A stretch of 53,476 nt of DNA, from contig DUKV01000001.1 in NCBI GenBank assembly GCA_013329165.1, forward strand, positions 1 to 53,476, written 5' to 3'. The notes beneath the pieces are model-generated. The model was not told the DNA's origin and searched no databases. It saw only the letters and a list, made by a program, of their open reading frames with translations. The position numbers and the translations under genes are program-made. How positions within the stretch are numbered: the stretch's first letter is position 1; the number at the start of each line of letters is the position of its first letter. Positions 1-9,072 of this stretch are shown here, piece by piece. This DNA is from Methanocalculus sp. Lineage in GTDB: Archaea; Halobacteriota; Methanomicrobia; Methanomicrobiales; Methanocorpusculaceae.

Positions 1-1
1 T

Positions 2-91
2 ATGAGTGGGCGGGAATATAGGAAGTATCATATCAAAGCACTTATCCCTTTTCTTTGGAATAATACTATGGGAGTTAAGATCATTCCATGA
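2..91 (+). CDS. C-terminal end of an unidentified gene entering from the left edge
   Basis: An open frame runs from the left edge to a TGA at 89-91. Its last residues read KYHIKALIPFLWNNTMGVK followed by IIP. The stop overlaps the ATG of rfbB at 88 in an ATGA arrangement, the same overlap used by many gene pairs in this window. This suggests the tail of an upstream glycan-locus gene translationally coupled to rfbB. Only about 30 residues are visible, so no family can be named. Confidence 0.4.
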   Translation: MSGREYRKYHIKALIPFLWNNTMGVKIIP

Positions 92-1302
92 TATACCTCA
101 TAACTGGCGGCGCAGGATTCATCGGCAGTAATTATGTCAATCACTTACTTGCAGAAAACCGGCAGGTGATCATCCTCGATTCCCTTACCTATGCTGGCAA
201 TCTGGAGAATATCTCCTCACATCTGAATTATGAGAATATTCTGATACCAACTACCCACAGACGCCTCTCTCCAATCAGTATTGAGGATGAGTCACCTCAA
301 ACAATCAGAGTAGAGTATGATAGCAGTACAGAGAAGAATCGCCTTGCCTTCAAGACGAAGGGCTTTCATTCGCGAGCAGTTAATGTTGAATCCATCGCTG
401 ATTCTGTGCAAACGTTACTCCAACAACACTCTCTTATCTTTGTCTATGGCAGTATCGTTGATTCGGATCTTGTTTCTGCACTTATGCCGCTCTGTGACAT
501 TGTTGTGAACTTTGCCGCAGAGACCCACGTAGACCGCTCTATTCTGAACCCGGATGAGTTTATCAGAACGGATGTCTACGGGACCTATGTCCTCCTTGAG
601 GCAGCCCGGAAGTGTGAAAACCTGAAGAAGTTTGTTCATATCTCAACAGATGAGGTATATGGCGTTGCAACAGGTCACAGCTTTACTGAATCCGATCCCA
701 TCAATCCGCGGAACCCATACTCAGCAAGCAAGGCGGCAGCTGATCGGCTTGTCTATGCATATAATCAGACATACAATCTCCCGGTCACCATCGTCCGGCC
801 TTCCAACAACTTTGGTCCCTATCAATATCCTGAGAAGCTGATCCCGGTGATGATCATCAAGGCGTTGCGGGATGAACCTCTGCCGGTCTATGGGGATGGC
901 CGGCAGATCCGCGACTGGCTGTATGTCAACGATACTGTCAGGGCACTGGACTGCATTGTCAGTGAAGGTGGAATTGGCGAGGTCTACAATATTGCAGGCG
1001 GGAATGAACGGGAGAATATTGAGGTCGTGCGTTTTATCCTTCAAACACTGAATAAGCCCGAGACACTCATCCAGCATATCAAAGATCGGCCCGGCCATGA
1101 CAGGCGATATTCTCTTGATGATACGAAGCTCTGTGAAGAGCTTGGGTTCAGGCATTCCGGTAGTTTTGAAGAGAATCTAAAATCCACAATCCAATGGTAC
1201 CTTGACAATAGGGAATGGTGGCAGCGGATCATCGAATCAGATAGCGATTATACGGAATTCATTCAAGCCTGGTATGGATCAACAGTAAACGCGGGGAAAT
1301 AG
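88..1302 (+). CDS. rfbB: dTDP-glucose 4,6-dehydratase with an internal insertion
   Basis: Converts dTDP-glucose to dTDP-4-keto-6-deoxyglucose in the cytoplasm, the branch point for dTDP-deoxysugars. An extended short-chain dehydrogenase: NAD-binding [10 protein letters not shown] starts at residue 6, the catalytic TDE triad is at 187-189 and YxxxK is Y211/K215. The C-terminal substrate half ([28 protein letters not shown]) is canonical. At 404 residues it is longer than the usual 320-360, because about 60 extra residues of no recognisable family follow [10 protein letters not shown] (roughly residues 52-115). Neither rfbC nor rfbD is present here, so the product probably goes to the aminotransferase at 3232 rather than to rhamnose. 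Confidence 0.93.
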   Translation: MIYLITGGAGFIGSNYVNHLLAENRQVIILDSLTYAGNLENISSHLNYENILIPTTHRRLSPISIEDESPQTIRVEYDSSTEKNRLAFKTKGFHSRAVNVESIADSVQTLLQQHSLIFVYGSIVDSDLVSALMPLCDIVVNFAAETHVDRSILNPDEFIRTDVYGTYVLLEAARKCENLKKFVHISTDEVYGVATGHSFTESDPINPRNPYSASKAAADRLVYAYNQTYNLPVTIVRPSNNFGPYQYPEKLIPVMIIKALRDEPLPVYGDGRQIRDWLYVNDTVRALDCIVSEGGIGEVYNIAGGNERENIEVVRFILQTLNKPETLIQHIKDRPGHDRRYSLDDTKLCEELGFRHSGSFEENLKSTIQWYLDNREWWQRIIESDSDYTEFIQAWYGSTVNAGK

Positions 1303-1304
1303 TG

Positions 1305-1448
1305 ATGAAAGGCATCATTCTTTCAGGGGGTAGCGGCTCACGCCTCTATCCAATTACGCTGGCTTTGAGTAAACAACTCATCCCGACTTGCAGTTATGAA
1401 GAATATCTCCGCTTTTTATCTTTGAAGAACGAAAGGAGTGTTGAATGA
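1305..1448 (+). pseudogene. rfbA': 3'-truncated copy of rfbA
   Basis: An ATG two bases after the rfbB stop opens a frame whose first 27 residues match the complete RfbA at 2344 in 25 positions (81 bases, 12 mismatches counted by eye). Similarity ends abruptly after KQLIP, and about 20 unrelated residues follow before a TGA at 1446-1448. The stump keeps the nucleotide-binding GGSGSR motif but lacks the rest of the roughly 290-residue enzyme. The next gene's ATG (1445) overlaps this stop, and that gene's Shine-Dalgarno AAAGGAGTG lies inside the stump. It looks like the relic of an insertion that displaced the original rfbB-rfbA junction. Confidence 0.8.
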
Positions 1449-2347
1449 TCCTCTGCAAAAATTGTTCCAATCCAATTCAATATAATGGCGAGCAATATCT
1501 TTGTTCGTCGTGTGATCTAAACTATCCAATAAATAACGGAATTATTGATTTATCAAAAAATCTGGATGAAAATAAAACATACTATCCAGAGGATTCTTTT
1601 GATACACTTTATAAAATTGAAGAAGCCAGTTTCTGGTTTAAAGTAAGAAATACAATTATCAGCCAGACAATTACCCGATATCTGCCTCCTCCTGCAGAGG
1701 TTATTGAAGTTGGATGCGGTACAGGCTTTGTTGCTTCAGCAATGCATAAGCTGGGATATACTGTTGATTGTGCCGATCTATTTCCGGAAGCCCTGGCATT
1801 TTGCATGAAGAGGAATGCCGGACGTCACTATTTCACCTTAAATCTTGAAGAAAGAATTTTTGTTGAGGAGTATGATGCTGTTTGTGCATTTGATGTCATT
1901 GAGCATATTGAAAATGATCTTCTTGCTTTAACGAATATGTACCGTCTCCTGAAAAATGGTGGTTATGCATTTATAACTGTGCCGGCATGTCCATCGCTCT
2001 GGAATGCCGGGGATGTGATCTCTGAACATAAGCGGCGGTATACAATGAAGGAATTATCAGATAAAGTCGAGGAAGCGGGGTTCCGAATATCGAAAATGAC
2101 CTATTTTATGGCGCTACTTTTCCCACTTCTTTATATGAAGAGAAAGATCACTGGAAACTCATTGAATGATGACAGTTGTTTGCAGGATATTAAAGACGAT
2201 TGCCTCGCACAATTAAATCCAAATCCACTTGTGAACAAGCTTCTCTATACAATCTTTAGCATCGAACCACTACTATTACGACATATGAACCTTCCAATCG
2301 GGGGCTCACTGCTCTGTGTGGCACAGAAGAAGGAGAGAACAAAATGA
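1445..2347 (+). CDS. Class I SAM-dependent methyltransferase with N-terminal zinc ribbon
   Basis: The protein has 300 residues. The N-terminus carries two CxxC pairs (LCKNCSN and LCSSCD, about residues 4-7 and 20-23), a probable zinc ribbon. The SAM-binding motif [11 protein letters not shown] lies near residue 90 and the motif-IV-like [10 protein letters not shown] near 150. A hydrophobic segment [11 protein letters not shown] near 220 may be a membrane contact. The substrate is not evident; the setting suggests a sugar or lipid-linked sugar. The gene lies between the rfbA stump and the complete rfbA, starts at ATG after GAAAGGAGTG, and its stop overlaps the rfbA start (ATGA). It is visibly more AT-rich than rfbB and rfbA, so it is probably a transferred cassette. 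Confidence 0.8.
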   Translation: MILCKNCSNPIQYNGEQYLCSSCDLNYPINNGIIDLSKNLDENKTYYPEDSFDTLYKIEEASFWFKVRNTIISQTITRYLPPPAEVIEVGCGTGFVASAMHKLGYTVDCADLFPEALAFCMKRNAGRHYFTLNLEERIFVEEYDAVCAFDVIEHIENDLLALTNMYRLLKNGGYAFITVPACPSLWNAGDVISEHKRRYTMKELSDKVEEAGFRISKMTYFMALLFPLLYMKRKITGNSLNDDSCLQDIKDDCLAQLNPNPLVNKLLYTIFSIEPLLLRHMNLPIGGSLLCVAQKKERTK

Positions 2348-3219
2348 AAGGCATCATTCTTGCAGGTGGGAGCGGCTCACGCCTCTACCCGATCACGCTG
2401 GCTCTGAGCAAGCACCTCATTCCAATCTATGACAAGCCAATGATCTATTATCCACTCTCTGTTCTCATGCTCGCAGGGATTCGTGAGATTTTCATCATCT
2501 CAACACCGGAACATATCCCACTCTACAAGAAGATTCTGAAGGATGGGCAATGGCTTGGCCTTGAGATATCGTATGCGGTACAGGAACAGCCACGGGGTCT
2601 TGCCGATGCATTCCTTGTTGGCGAGGAGTTTATCGGTGGAGAGAAGGTGGCCCTGATCCTCGGGGATAATGTCTTCTATGGCCAGGGGTTCTCCCCGGTG
2701 TTAAAGGAAGCAGCAAACCTGAGTGAGGGAGCAGTCATCTTTGGATACTATGTCCAGAACCCGCAGGAGTTTGGTATCGTTGAGTTTGGGGAGGGGGGAT
2801 CTGTTCTCTCGCTTGAAGAGAAGCCCGAGAAACCCAGATCACATTATGCCATCCCCGGACTCTACTTCTATGATGAGCAGGTGGTTGAGATGGCCCGGAA
2901 TCTGAATCCATCGACCCGGGGAGAACTAGAGATCACCGACCTGAACCGGGAGTACCTGAAGATGGGAAAATTAAAGGTTAAGGAGCTTGGGAGAGGATTT
3001 GCCTGGCTGGATACCGGGACCTATGATGGCCTGCTTGAGGCATCGAACTTCGTGGGAACGATCCAGAAACGGCAGGGTCTCTATATCGCCTGTATAGAGG
3101 AGATTGCTTATCACCAAGGGTATATTGATCGTAAACAGCTTCTGAGACTTGGTGAGGGATTGAATAATACAGACTATGGGAGATACCTGCGAAAAGTCGC
3201 AGGATGTGAGGATTTCTAA
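2344..3219 (+). CDS. rfbA: Glucose-1-phosphate thymidylyltransferase
   Basis: Makes dTDP-glucose from dTTP and glucose-1-phosphate, the step before RfbB. It has 291 residues, the normal length. The nucleotide-binding [11 protein letters not shown] starts at residue 8, followed by KHLIPIYDKPMIYYPLS, the metal-site segment LGDNVFYG near residue 108, the EEKPEKPRS segment and WLDTGTYDGL. The start overlaps the upstream methyltransferase stop by four bases. An incomplete second copy lies at 1305. Confidence 0.95.
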   Translation: MKGIILAGGSGSRLYPITLALSKHLIPIYDKPMIYYPLSVLMLAGIREIFIISTPEHIPLYKKILKDGQWLGLEISYAVQEQPRGLADAFLVGEEFIGGEKVALILGDNVFYGQGFSPVLKEAANLSEGAVIFGYYVQNPQEFGIVEFGEGGSVLSLEEKPEKPRSHYAIPGLYFYDEQVVEMARNLNPSTRGELEITDLNREYLKMGKLKVKELGRGFAWLDTGTYDGLLEASNFVGTIQKRQGLYIACIEEIAYHQGYIDRKQLLRLGEGLNNTDYGRYLRKVAGCEDF

Positions 3220-3231
3220 CGGAGTATCAAA

Positions 3232-4437
3232 ATGATGATTCCATTTAACAGGCAGGTTCTCATGGGTAATGAACTGGAATATATCCAGGATGCCTATTCT
3301 CAGGGTAAAGTATCCGGGGATGGGAAATACACAAAACTTTGTTCTGAATTCATGGAGCGGACGTTCTCAGCAAAGAAGGTGCTACTTACACCTTCCTGTA
3401 CGCATGCGCTTGAGCTTGCCGCTCTTCTGATTGATATCCAGCCGGGTGATGAGGTGATCATGCCATCATACACCTTTGTTTCAACGGCGAATGCATTTGT
3501 GCTGCGGGGTGCCCGCCCGGTCTTCTGTGATATCCGGCCAGATACCCTGAATATCGATGAGGAGAAGATCGAAGCGCTCATCACCGAACGGACAAAGGCG
3601 ATCGTCCCGGTTCACTATGGCGGGGTCGCCTGCGATATGGATCGGATCATTGAGATTGCAAAAGCGCATGATCTCTATGTCATTGAGGATGCTGCCCAGG
3701 CTGTGAATGCCCGCTACAAAGGCAGGTACCTCGGCACCATCGGCCATTTCGGGTGTTACAGTTTCCATGAGACGAAGAACTACTCGATGGGCGAAGGTGG
3801 TGCAATTGTCATCAATGATGAGCGGTTCATTGAGCGGGCAGAGATCATCAGAGAGAAGGGAACCAACAGAAGCAAGTTCTTCCGTGGCGAGATCGACAAG
3901 TATTCGTGGGTAGATATCGGGTCAAGTTATCTGCCCTCAGATATCTCGGCAGCGGTGCTCTGGGCGCAGCTTGAGAAGCTGGATGAGATCCAGGAGAAAC
4001 GACTTTCGATCTGGAATGCATACTATGCAGCACTGAAGCCTTATGAAGAAGCGAAAACAATCAGATTACCAATTGTTCCTGATTATGCAGAACATAATGC
4101 CCATCTCTTCTATGTTCTCTTTACTGACGAGCAAACACGAGATAAGGCGATGGAAGATCTGAAGAAACAGGGCATACACGCAGTATTTCATTACATTCCC
4201 CTCCATTCAGCACCCATGGGGCAACGGTACGGCTATAGTGAAGGGGATCTGCCGGTGACCGAGGATCTGAGCGGGCGGTTGTTGAGGTTGCCGATGTATG
4301 CAGGAATGAGAGACGATGAACTGCAGTTCACAGTATCCAGAGTGGGGGATTTGTTGAAGAACCCCTCAGATAACCCCAATAAATCTCTTACTCGCGATCA
4401 TCACAGGGGACGAATTTCTAAAGGTTTAAGAGATTGA
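3232..4437 (+). CDS. wecE: dTDP-4-amino-4,6-dideoxygalactose transaminase (WecE/RffA type)
   Basis: A PLP-dependent DegT/DnrJ/EryC1/StrS aminotransferase that should transfer an amino group to C4 of the RfbB product to give dTDP-Fuc4N. The match to the WecE/RffA subgroup runs throughout: LLTPSCTHALELAALLIDI, GDEVIMPSYTFVSTANAF, AIVPVHYGGVACDMD, the PLP lysine in SFHETKNYSMGEGG (K182), REKGTNRSKFFRGE and FHYIPLHSAPMG. The last 25 or so residues (polar, ending KGLRD) extend beyond the usual family end. The assignment rests on motif recall rather than alignment. Confidence 0.88.
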   Translation: MMIPFNRQVLMGNELEYIQDAYSQGKVSGDGKYTKLCSEFMERTFSAKKVLLTPSCTHALELAALLIDIQPGDEVIMPSYTFVSTANAFVLRGARPVFCDIRPDTLNIDEEKIEALITERTKAIVPVHYGGVACDMDRIIEIAKAHDLYVIEDAAQAVNARYKGRYLGTIGHFGCYSFHETKNYSMGEGGAIVINDERFIERAEIIREKGTNRSKFFRGEIDKYSWVDIGSSYLPSDISAAVLWAQLEKLDEIQEKRLSIWNAYYAALKPYEEAKTIRLPIVPDYAEHNAHLFYVLFTDEQTRDKAMEDLKKQGIHAVFHYIPLHSAPMGQRYGYSEGDLPVTEDLSGRLLRLPMYAGMRDDELQFTVSRVGDLLKNPSDNPNKSLTRDHHRGRISKGLRD

Positions 4438-4491
4438 GGCTGTTAATATCCGCCGCGAGACCGGTTCGGATAAAATTTTTTATTAAGGCTG

Positions 4492-4515
4492 CCATATAAA
4501 TTATCTGTAGGAGGT
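4492..4515 (+). promoter_or_regulatory. TATA box and ribosome-binding site of the acyl module
   Basis: CCATATAAAT (4492-4501) lies about 30 bases upstream of the acpS ATG at 4528. A strong AGGAGGT (4509-4515) follows, and a second GGAGG lies next to the ATG. Together with the 90-base gap after wecE this suggests that the ACP module begins its own transcription unit. Confidence 0.5.
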
Positions 4516-4527
4516 AAATGGAGGAGC

Positions 4528-4911
4528 ATGTGGGAAAATGTTTTTGAGGCGATTGGCATCGGTACCGATATAGAAGATGTTCAGCGGTTTGAAAATCTCA
4601 GCGACCGGTCATTTGTGGCATTTCTCAAAAAGAATTTCACAAAAAACGAACTGGACTACTGCCTGTCGAAAGACGCCCCCGCACCGCATTTGGCCGCGCG
4701 CTATGCCGGAAAAGAGGCCGTGATCAAAGCCCTCTTCAGTTTGAATATCACTCATATCTTCTACCCTGCCATCGAGATAGTAAACAACGAGCGTGGAGTC
4801 CCCAATGCCAGAATCAACACAGATGGGAACGAAAAGATACACATAAAACTTAGTCTGTCGCACAGTTCTGGTATGGCACTGGCATTCTGCATCGTTCAAC
4901 AGGAGGCATAA
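4528..4911 (+). CDS. acpS: Holo-[acyl-carrier-protein] synthase (phosphopantetheinyl transferase)
   Basis: Transfers 4'-phosphopantetheine from CoA to the serine of an acyl carrier protein, presumably the one encoded next. It has 127 residues, the AcpS norm. The Mg-binding motif GIGTDIEDVQRF places the aspartate at D14, the second motif RYAGKEAVIKAL holds E63, and LSLSHSSGMALA closes the fold. ACP-dependent chemistry is sparse in Archaea, which make isoprenoid lipids, so the gene is probably of bacterial origin. Two bases separate its stop from the next start. Confidence 0.9.
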   Translation: MWENVFEAIGIGTDIEDVQRFENLSDRSFVAFLKKNFTKNELDYCLSKDAPAPHLAARYAGKEAVIKALFSLNITHIFYPAIEIVNNERGVPNARINTDGNEKIHIKLSLSHSSGMALAFCIVQQEA

Positions 4912-4912
4912 C

Positions 4913-5152
4913 GTGACATTATTTGACGAAGGTAAAATTAAAAACATCTTTTGTGAAGTCCTTGGACTACCAGCACAGGAGGTAACTGATACGCTTGCCT
5001 ACAACTCCTGCGTGCAGTGGGATTCATTAAAACATCTCCAGTTGGTGGCCATGTTCGAAGAGACCTTTGATATCGAGATCGAGATGGACGATATCATTGC
5101 AATGGAAGATTACAGTAAAGTGAAGGACATTCTCCACAAGTACCTTGTGTAA
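4913..5152 (+). CDS. Acyl carrier protein
   Basis: A 79-residue acidic, helical protein with the phosphopantetheine attachment motif WDSLKHLQLV; the modified residue is S38. It ends with the usual YSKVKDILHKYL helix. The start is GTG at 4913, preceded by AGGAGG at 4901-4906 inside the end of acpS. It probably carries the acyl group that the ligase, reductases and transferase of this cluster act on. It may be specific to this pathway rather than a general fatty-acid ACP. Confidence 0.88.
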   Translation: MTLFDEGKIKNIFCEVLGLPAQEVTDTLAYNSCVQWDSLKHLQLVAMFEETFDIEIEMDDIIAMEDYSKVKDILHKYLV

Positions 5153-5158
5153 CCAATT

Positions 5159-6640
5159 ATGAATTTCGTTGAATATCTCTTTGAACACATCCAGAACCCC
5201 TCAAGAGAGTGTATCCTGTACCGGGAGGGCAGCCTCACGTACCGGGATATAATGTCTCAGGTCGACGATCTCGCGAGGTATCTCGCTGCCACCATAGGAT
5301 GGGGGAACGAGTGTCTCCTGCTTTCAGAAAACACGCCCTTTTTTGTAATTGCCTACCTTGCTATCATAAAGAGCGGGAATATGGCACTGCTTGTGGAGAC
5401 GCAGATATCAGACGAATCTCTGGCAAGCATCTTCCGCGAATGCCGTATCCAGGCATCATTTGTCCAGAAGAAATACCGATTAAAGATCGCAAACACAGGA
5501 AATATCTTCACCGAAGATCTTCTCATGGCGCTTCCGCATACAAAAACGCCAAAGACCCGCTGCGTGGAGGATAATGACGTCGCGGTGGTGATCTTCACCT
5601 CCGGGAGCACCGGTGCAAAGAAAGGTGTCATGTTGACGCACAGGAACTTATACGCCAACACGGAATCGATCGTGCAGTATCTCAACCTGACAAACCAGGA
5701 TCGGATCTGTGCCACACTCCCGTTCTTCTACTGCTACGGAGCGTCCCTGCTGCATACCCACCTCCGGGCCGGCGGAAGCGTTGTGCTCTCCAACAATATT
5801 TTCCTTGGCGGGGTGATCCAGGATATCAATCCCTTTTCGTGCACCGGTTTTGCCGGTGTCCCGAGCACCTATCAGATTCTGATAAACAAGACCCCGTTCT
5901 TAAAAGAGAAACTACCGACACTCCGGTATATGATGCAGGCCGGGGGGCAACTGCCGAACAAGTACATCCGGCTGATCGCAGAGACATTCCCGAAAAAGGA
6001 GTTCTTTGTGATGTACGGTGCGACCGAGGCCACCGCCCGACTCTCGTATCTTCCCCCGGCTATGGTACTCACCAAACTTGGTTCCATTGGAAAGGGCATT
6101 CCGGGAGTCACTCTTGAAGTACTCAACGGAGACGGGAAACCGGTGCAGCCCGGGGAGACGGGTGAGATCACCGCACGCGGTGACAACATCATGAAGGGCT
6201 ACTACGGAGATCCTGAAGGTACACGAAGCGTCATAAAAAACGGCCGGCTCTATACCGGGGATCTTGCCACAGTCGATGACGAGGGGTATGTCTACATCAT
6301 CGGAAGGGCCAAAAACATCATCAAATCCGGCGGGTACCGCATCTCCCCCAATGAGATCGAGGAGTTCATCTGTTCTCTCGATGGCGTCAACGGTTGCGTG
6401 GTGCTGGGGCTGCCGGACGAGATCATGGGAGAGGCCGTAGTTGCCGTTGTCCAACCGGGCGATATCCCCGGGCTATCCCTGAAAGAGGAGATCCTTGCAC
6501 GGTGTACGCAACACCTGCCATCGTATAAGATTCCGACAGCCGTTTATTTTGTCCGGGAATTTCCTCTCAACGCTTCAAATAAAGTAGACAAGCAGGCGCT
6601 TGTTACCGAACTGGGAAAGAAAGAAGGGGTGGTACGATAA
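5159..6640 (+). CDS. Acyl-AMP ligase of the ANL (AMP-binding) superfamily
   Basis: Activates a carboxylic acid as its adenylate and passes it to a thiol, here probably the adjacent ACP. It has 493 residues. The AMP-binding motif IFTSGSTGAKKG starts at residue 145, then MYGATEATARLS, the hinge region YTGDLATVDDEGYVYI with GRAKNIIKSGGYRISPNEIE, and the C-terminal catalytic lysine in ASNKVDKQAL (K475). The acid cannot be read from the sequence. ATG lies six bases after the ACP stop, and the stop shares one base with the next start (TAATG). Confidence 0.88.
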   Translation: MNFVEYLFEHIQNPSRECILYREGSLTYRDIMSQVDDLARYLAATIGWGNECLLLSENTPFFVIAYLAIIKSGNMALLVETQISDESLASIFRECRIQASFVQKKYRLKIANTGNIFTEDLLMALPHTKTPKTRCVEDNDVAVVIFTSGSTGAKKGVMLTHRNLYANTESIVQYLNLTNQDRICATLPFFYCYGASLLHTHLRAGGSVVLSNNIFLGGVIQDINPFSCTGFAGVPSTYQILINKTPFLKEKLPTLRYMMQAGGQLPNKYIRLIAETFPKKEFFVMYGATEATARLSYLPPAMVLTKLGSIGKGIPGVTLEVLNGDGKPVQPGETGEITARGDNIMKGYYGDPEGTRSVIKNGRLYTGDLATVDDEGYVYIIGRAKNIIKSGGYRISPNEIEEFICSLDGVNGCVVLGLPDEIMGEAVVAVVQPGDIPGLSLKEEILARCTQHLPSYKIPTAVYFVREFPLNASNKVDKQALVTELGKKEGVVR

Positions 6641-7773
6641 TGCCAGACGCTGATCCAATCCCATCAAAGGGGGCATGGACCCGCGATACAATCGTTGCCC
6701 TGCCCCCCTACTCACAAGACGACCAGCACAAGAATGAATTTCTCCTGCCGATAATTAAGGAGCAACTGGAGATCGCCCGACGCAACAACCGGCAGATTGA
6801 CAATTATTTTTCTAAACAGGGCATAGAAATCGATGCCATACAAAGACTGGAAGATGTGCCGTATATCCCGGTGCAGATGTTCAAGGTTTTCGATCTCAGA
6901 ACCCGCCCTGAGCAGGAGATCGTAAAGATCCTCCAGTCCAGTGGTACAACCGGCGGCACGCCCAGCAGGATCCCGCTTGACAAAGCCACAACCTTAAACC
7001 AGATAAAGGCCCTCAAATCCATCCTCTCTGATTATCTGGGAGAGAGGCGGAAGATATTCCTCGTCATTGATCACGAGGGCATCAACAGCCCACAGATGGC
7101 GTTTTCTGCACGAACCGCCGGTGTTCGGGGGCTAAGCATCTACGCAAAAAAAATCTTCTACCTGCTTAAGGAAGAGGACGGAAGACTCTCCCTGAATATG
7201 CCGGTCATCCGGGAGATCGTCGAAAACTATTCGCATGAAGATGTATACGCGTTTGGATTTACATACATTATCTGGACGATCTTTTATGAACAGCTCAAAA
7301 AGGAGGGAATGCGGTTTTCATTTGAAGATTTCACGCTGTTCCACGGGGGCGGCTGGAAGAAGATGCAGGAACTTGCTGTTTCGAAAGAGACGTTTTCGGA
7401 TACGATTGCCGAAGTCTTCTGCACTAAACGAGAGAACATTCTCGATTTTTATGGGATGGCAGAACAGACCGGCATCATCTTTGTCGATTGCCAACACGGT
7501 AACAAGCATGTGCCGACCTTTTCGCAGATCATCATCCGCGATCCGTTTTCGCTTGAACCCTGCGACATCGGAAAGACCGGGCTGATCGAGGTGATGAGCA
7601 TTCTCGCTGACAGTTATTACGATCAGGCCATCCTGACCGAGGATCTCGGTGTTCTGGTCGGCGTGGATGACTGCCCCTGCGGACACAAGGGCCGGTATTT
7701 CCAGTTTGTCTCGCGGGTCGAGAAAGCCGAACCGCGCGGGTGCGGCGATACGTTCCGGGAGTCGGGCAGATGA
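6640..7773 (+). CDS. LuxE/PaaK-like acyl-protein synthetase
   Basis: The family adenylates an acyl group and, in LuxE, holds it for the partner reductase LuxC. It has 377 residues, close to LuxE. The adenylate motif LQSSGTTGGTPSRIP begins at residue 98, and DFYGMAEQTG and ILTEDLGVL are typical of the family. A late Cys pair (DDCPCGHKGRYF) is characteristic of LuxE-like proteins. The next gene is the LuxC-like reductase, overlapping in ATGA (7770-7773), so the two proteins probably form a complex. The role here is inferred; there is no luciferase. Confidence 0.82.
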   Translation: MPDADPIPSKGAWTRDTIVALPPYSQDDQHKNEFLLPIIKEQLEIARRNNRQIDNYFSKQGIEIDAIQRLEDVPYIPVQMFKVFDLRTRPEQEIVKILQSSGTTGGTPSRIPLDKATTLNQIKALKSILSDYLGERRKIFLVIDHEGINSPQMAFSARTAGVRGLSIYAKKIFYLLKEEDGRLSLNMPVIREIVENYSHEDVYAFGFTYIIWTIFYEQLKKEGMRFSFEDFTLFHGGGWKKMQELAVSKETFSDTIAEVFCTKRENILDFYGMAEQTGIIFVDCQHGNKHVPTFSQIIIRDPFSLEPCDIGKTGLIEVMSILADSYYDQAILTEDLGVLVGVDDCPCGHKGRYFQFVSRVEKAEPRGCGDTFRESGR

Positions 7774-9059
7774 TCACCTGCCATCTTATGGAAGGGAAGT
7801 TTGAGACGCGAGTCTGTCAGGGCTTTGACGAAATTTCCCGAAGCGTCGATACCTGCAGGGAAGCCCTCGCTGCGATCCCGCTTGACGCTATCATAAAGAT
7901 CCTTGATGCCCTGGGGAAACGCGTTCTCAACAACCCGGATATCAATACGCTGCCCGGGGTCAGTTACATCTCGCTGTGGTTGCGCCGTGAGAACCTCGAC
8001 CGGATCTGCCGGGTCAATTTTTCTGATAAACGTTACCTGGACGGGTTCTATCAAAGCGAGACGAACGTCCTGATGATGGCGCAGCCCCGTGGGATCGTGT
8101 GCCACTGGATCGCGGCCAACATGCCGACGCTGGGATTCTTTTCCATTGTCCAGGCAATCCTTTCAAAGAATGGGAGCATGGTCAAGATGCCCGGAGAGTA
8201 TGTCCCGCTGATCCTCTCCATCCTCCGTGAACTACCGGAAATTTCTGTAGACCATGAAGGTACGACCTACTCAGGAAAGAGCCTCCTTGACGCGATCGCC
8301 ATCGTGACGTTTGAGGGCAGATCCACCAGTGTGAGTGAGAAGTTTTCTCTTGCGGCGGACTGCAGGATTATCTTTGGGGGGAGCGAAGCGGTTCGCGCGA
8401 TATCACGGTTACCCTGCCGGGACCATTGCGAAACCATCATCTTTGGCCCGAAATACTCGTTTGCTGTCTTCGACCGGGAGTATATCGAATCTGATGGCTT
8501 CAAAAGATCACTCGACCAGTTGGCAAAAGATGTGGCGGTCTTCAACCAGATGGCCTGTTCCTCTCCGCACGTAGTGTTTGTGGAGAAGAGCCGATATTCA
8601 GTGGAGGTCATTGCCTCGTGGCTGCGCGATGCATTTGAACGACTGCCGGGCGCACTCCGCAACCAGGAGATCTCGTCGGGCCTTTCAGCGAAGATCATCA
8701 ATGCCCGGGCCCGGTACCTCCTCTCCGATGGAAAGAACTGCGTGGCCCCGAGGGATCTGGGCTGGACGATCCTTATCGATCAGAAGATCTGCCTGGAAGA
8801 ACCGATTCAGGGAAAATGCATCTTTACAAAAGAGATTACTTCGGTTGATGAAGTAATCCCCCTGGTGAATCATAAGATCCAGGCGATCTCGATTGGAATC
8901 CTGGATCCGGCAAAACGAGATGCCTTTGCCAGGCAGGTGACGTACAGGGGTGCTGACCGGATTGTTATCCCCGGCACCATTCATGACTTCACGCTACCAT
9001 GGGACGGGATCATGACCCTCAACCGTTTGGTGCGGTGGGTAATCCTGAGAAGTAATTGA
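7770..9059 (+). CDS. LuxC-like acyl-CoA/acyl-protein reductase
   Basis: LuxC proteins are aldehyde-dehydrogenase relatives that reduce an enzyme-bound acyl thioester to an aldehyde with NADPH. From ATG 7770 the protein has 429 residues. The catalytic cysteine lies in NQMACSSPHVVFV (C263). AQPRGIVCHWIAANMPTLGF and GADRIVIPGTIHDFTLPWDG are other family features. An upstream in-frame GTG at 7740 would add ten residues, but ATG 7770 overlaps the LuxE-like stop and is preferred. It implies that the module makes an aldehyde or aldehyde-derived group at some stage. Confidence 0.85.
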   Translation: MITCHLMEGKFETRVCQGFDEISRSVDTCREALAAIPLDAIIKILDALGKRVLNNPDINTLPGVSYISLWLRRENLDRICRVNFSDKRYLDGFYQSETNVLMMAQPRGIVCHWIAANMPTLGFFSIVQAILSKNGSMVKMPGEYVPLILSILRELPEISVDHEGTTYSGKSLLDAIAIVTFEGRSTSVSEKFSLAADCRIIFGGSEAVRAISRLPCRDHCETIIFGPKYSFAVFDREYIESDGFKRSLDQLAKDVAVFNQMACSSPHVVFVEKSRYSVEVIASWLRDAFERLPGALRNQEISSGLSAKIINARARYLLSDGKNCVAPRDLGWTILIDQKICLEEPIQGKCIFTKEITSVDEVIPLVNHKIQAISIGILDPAKRDAFARQVTYRGADRIVIPGTIHDFTLPWDGIMTLNRLVRWVILRSN

Positions 9060-9072
9060 CAGGGTGAGTTGT

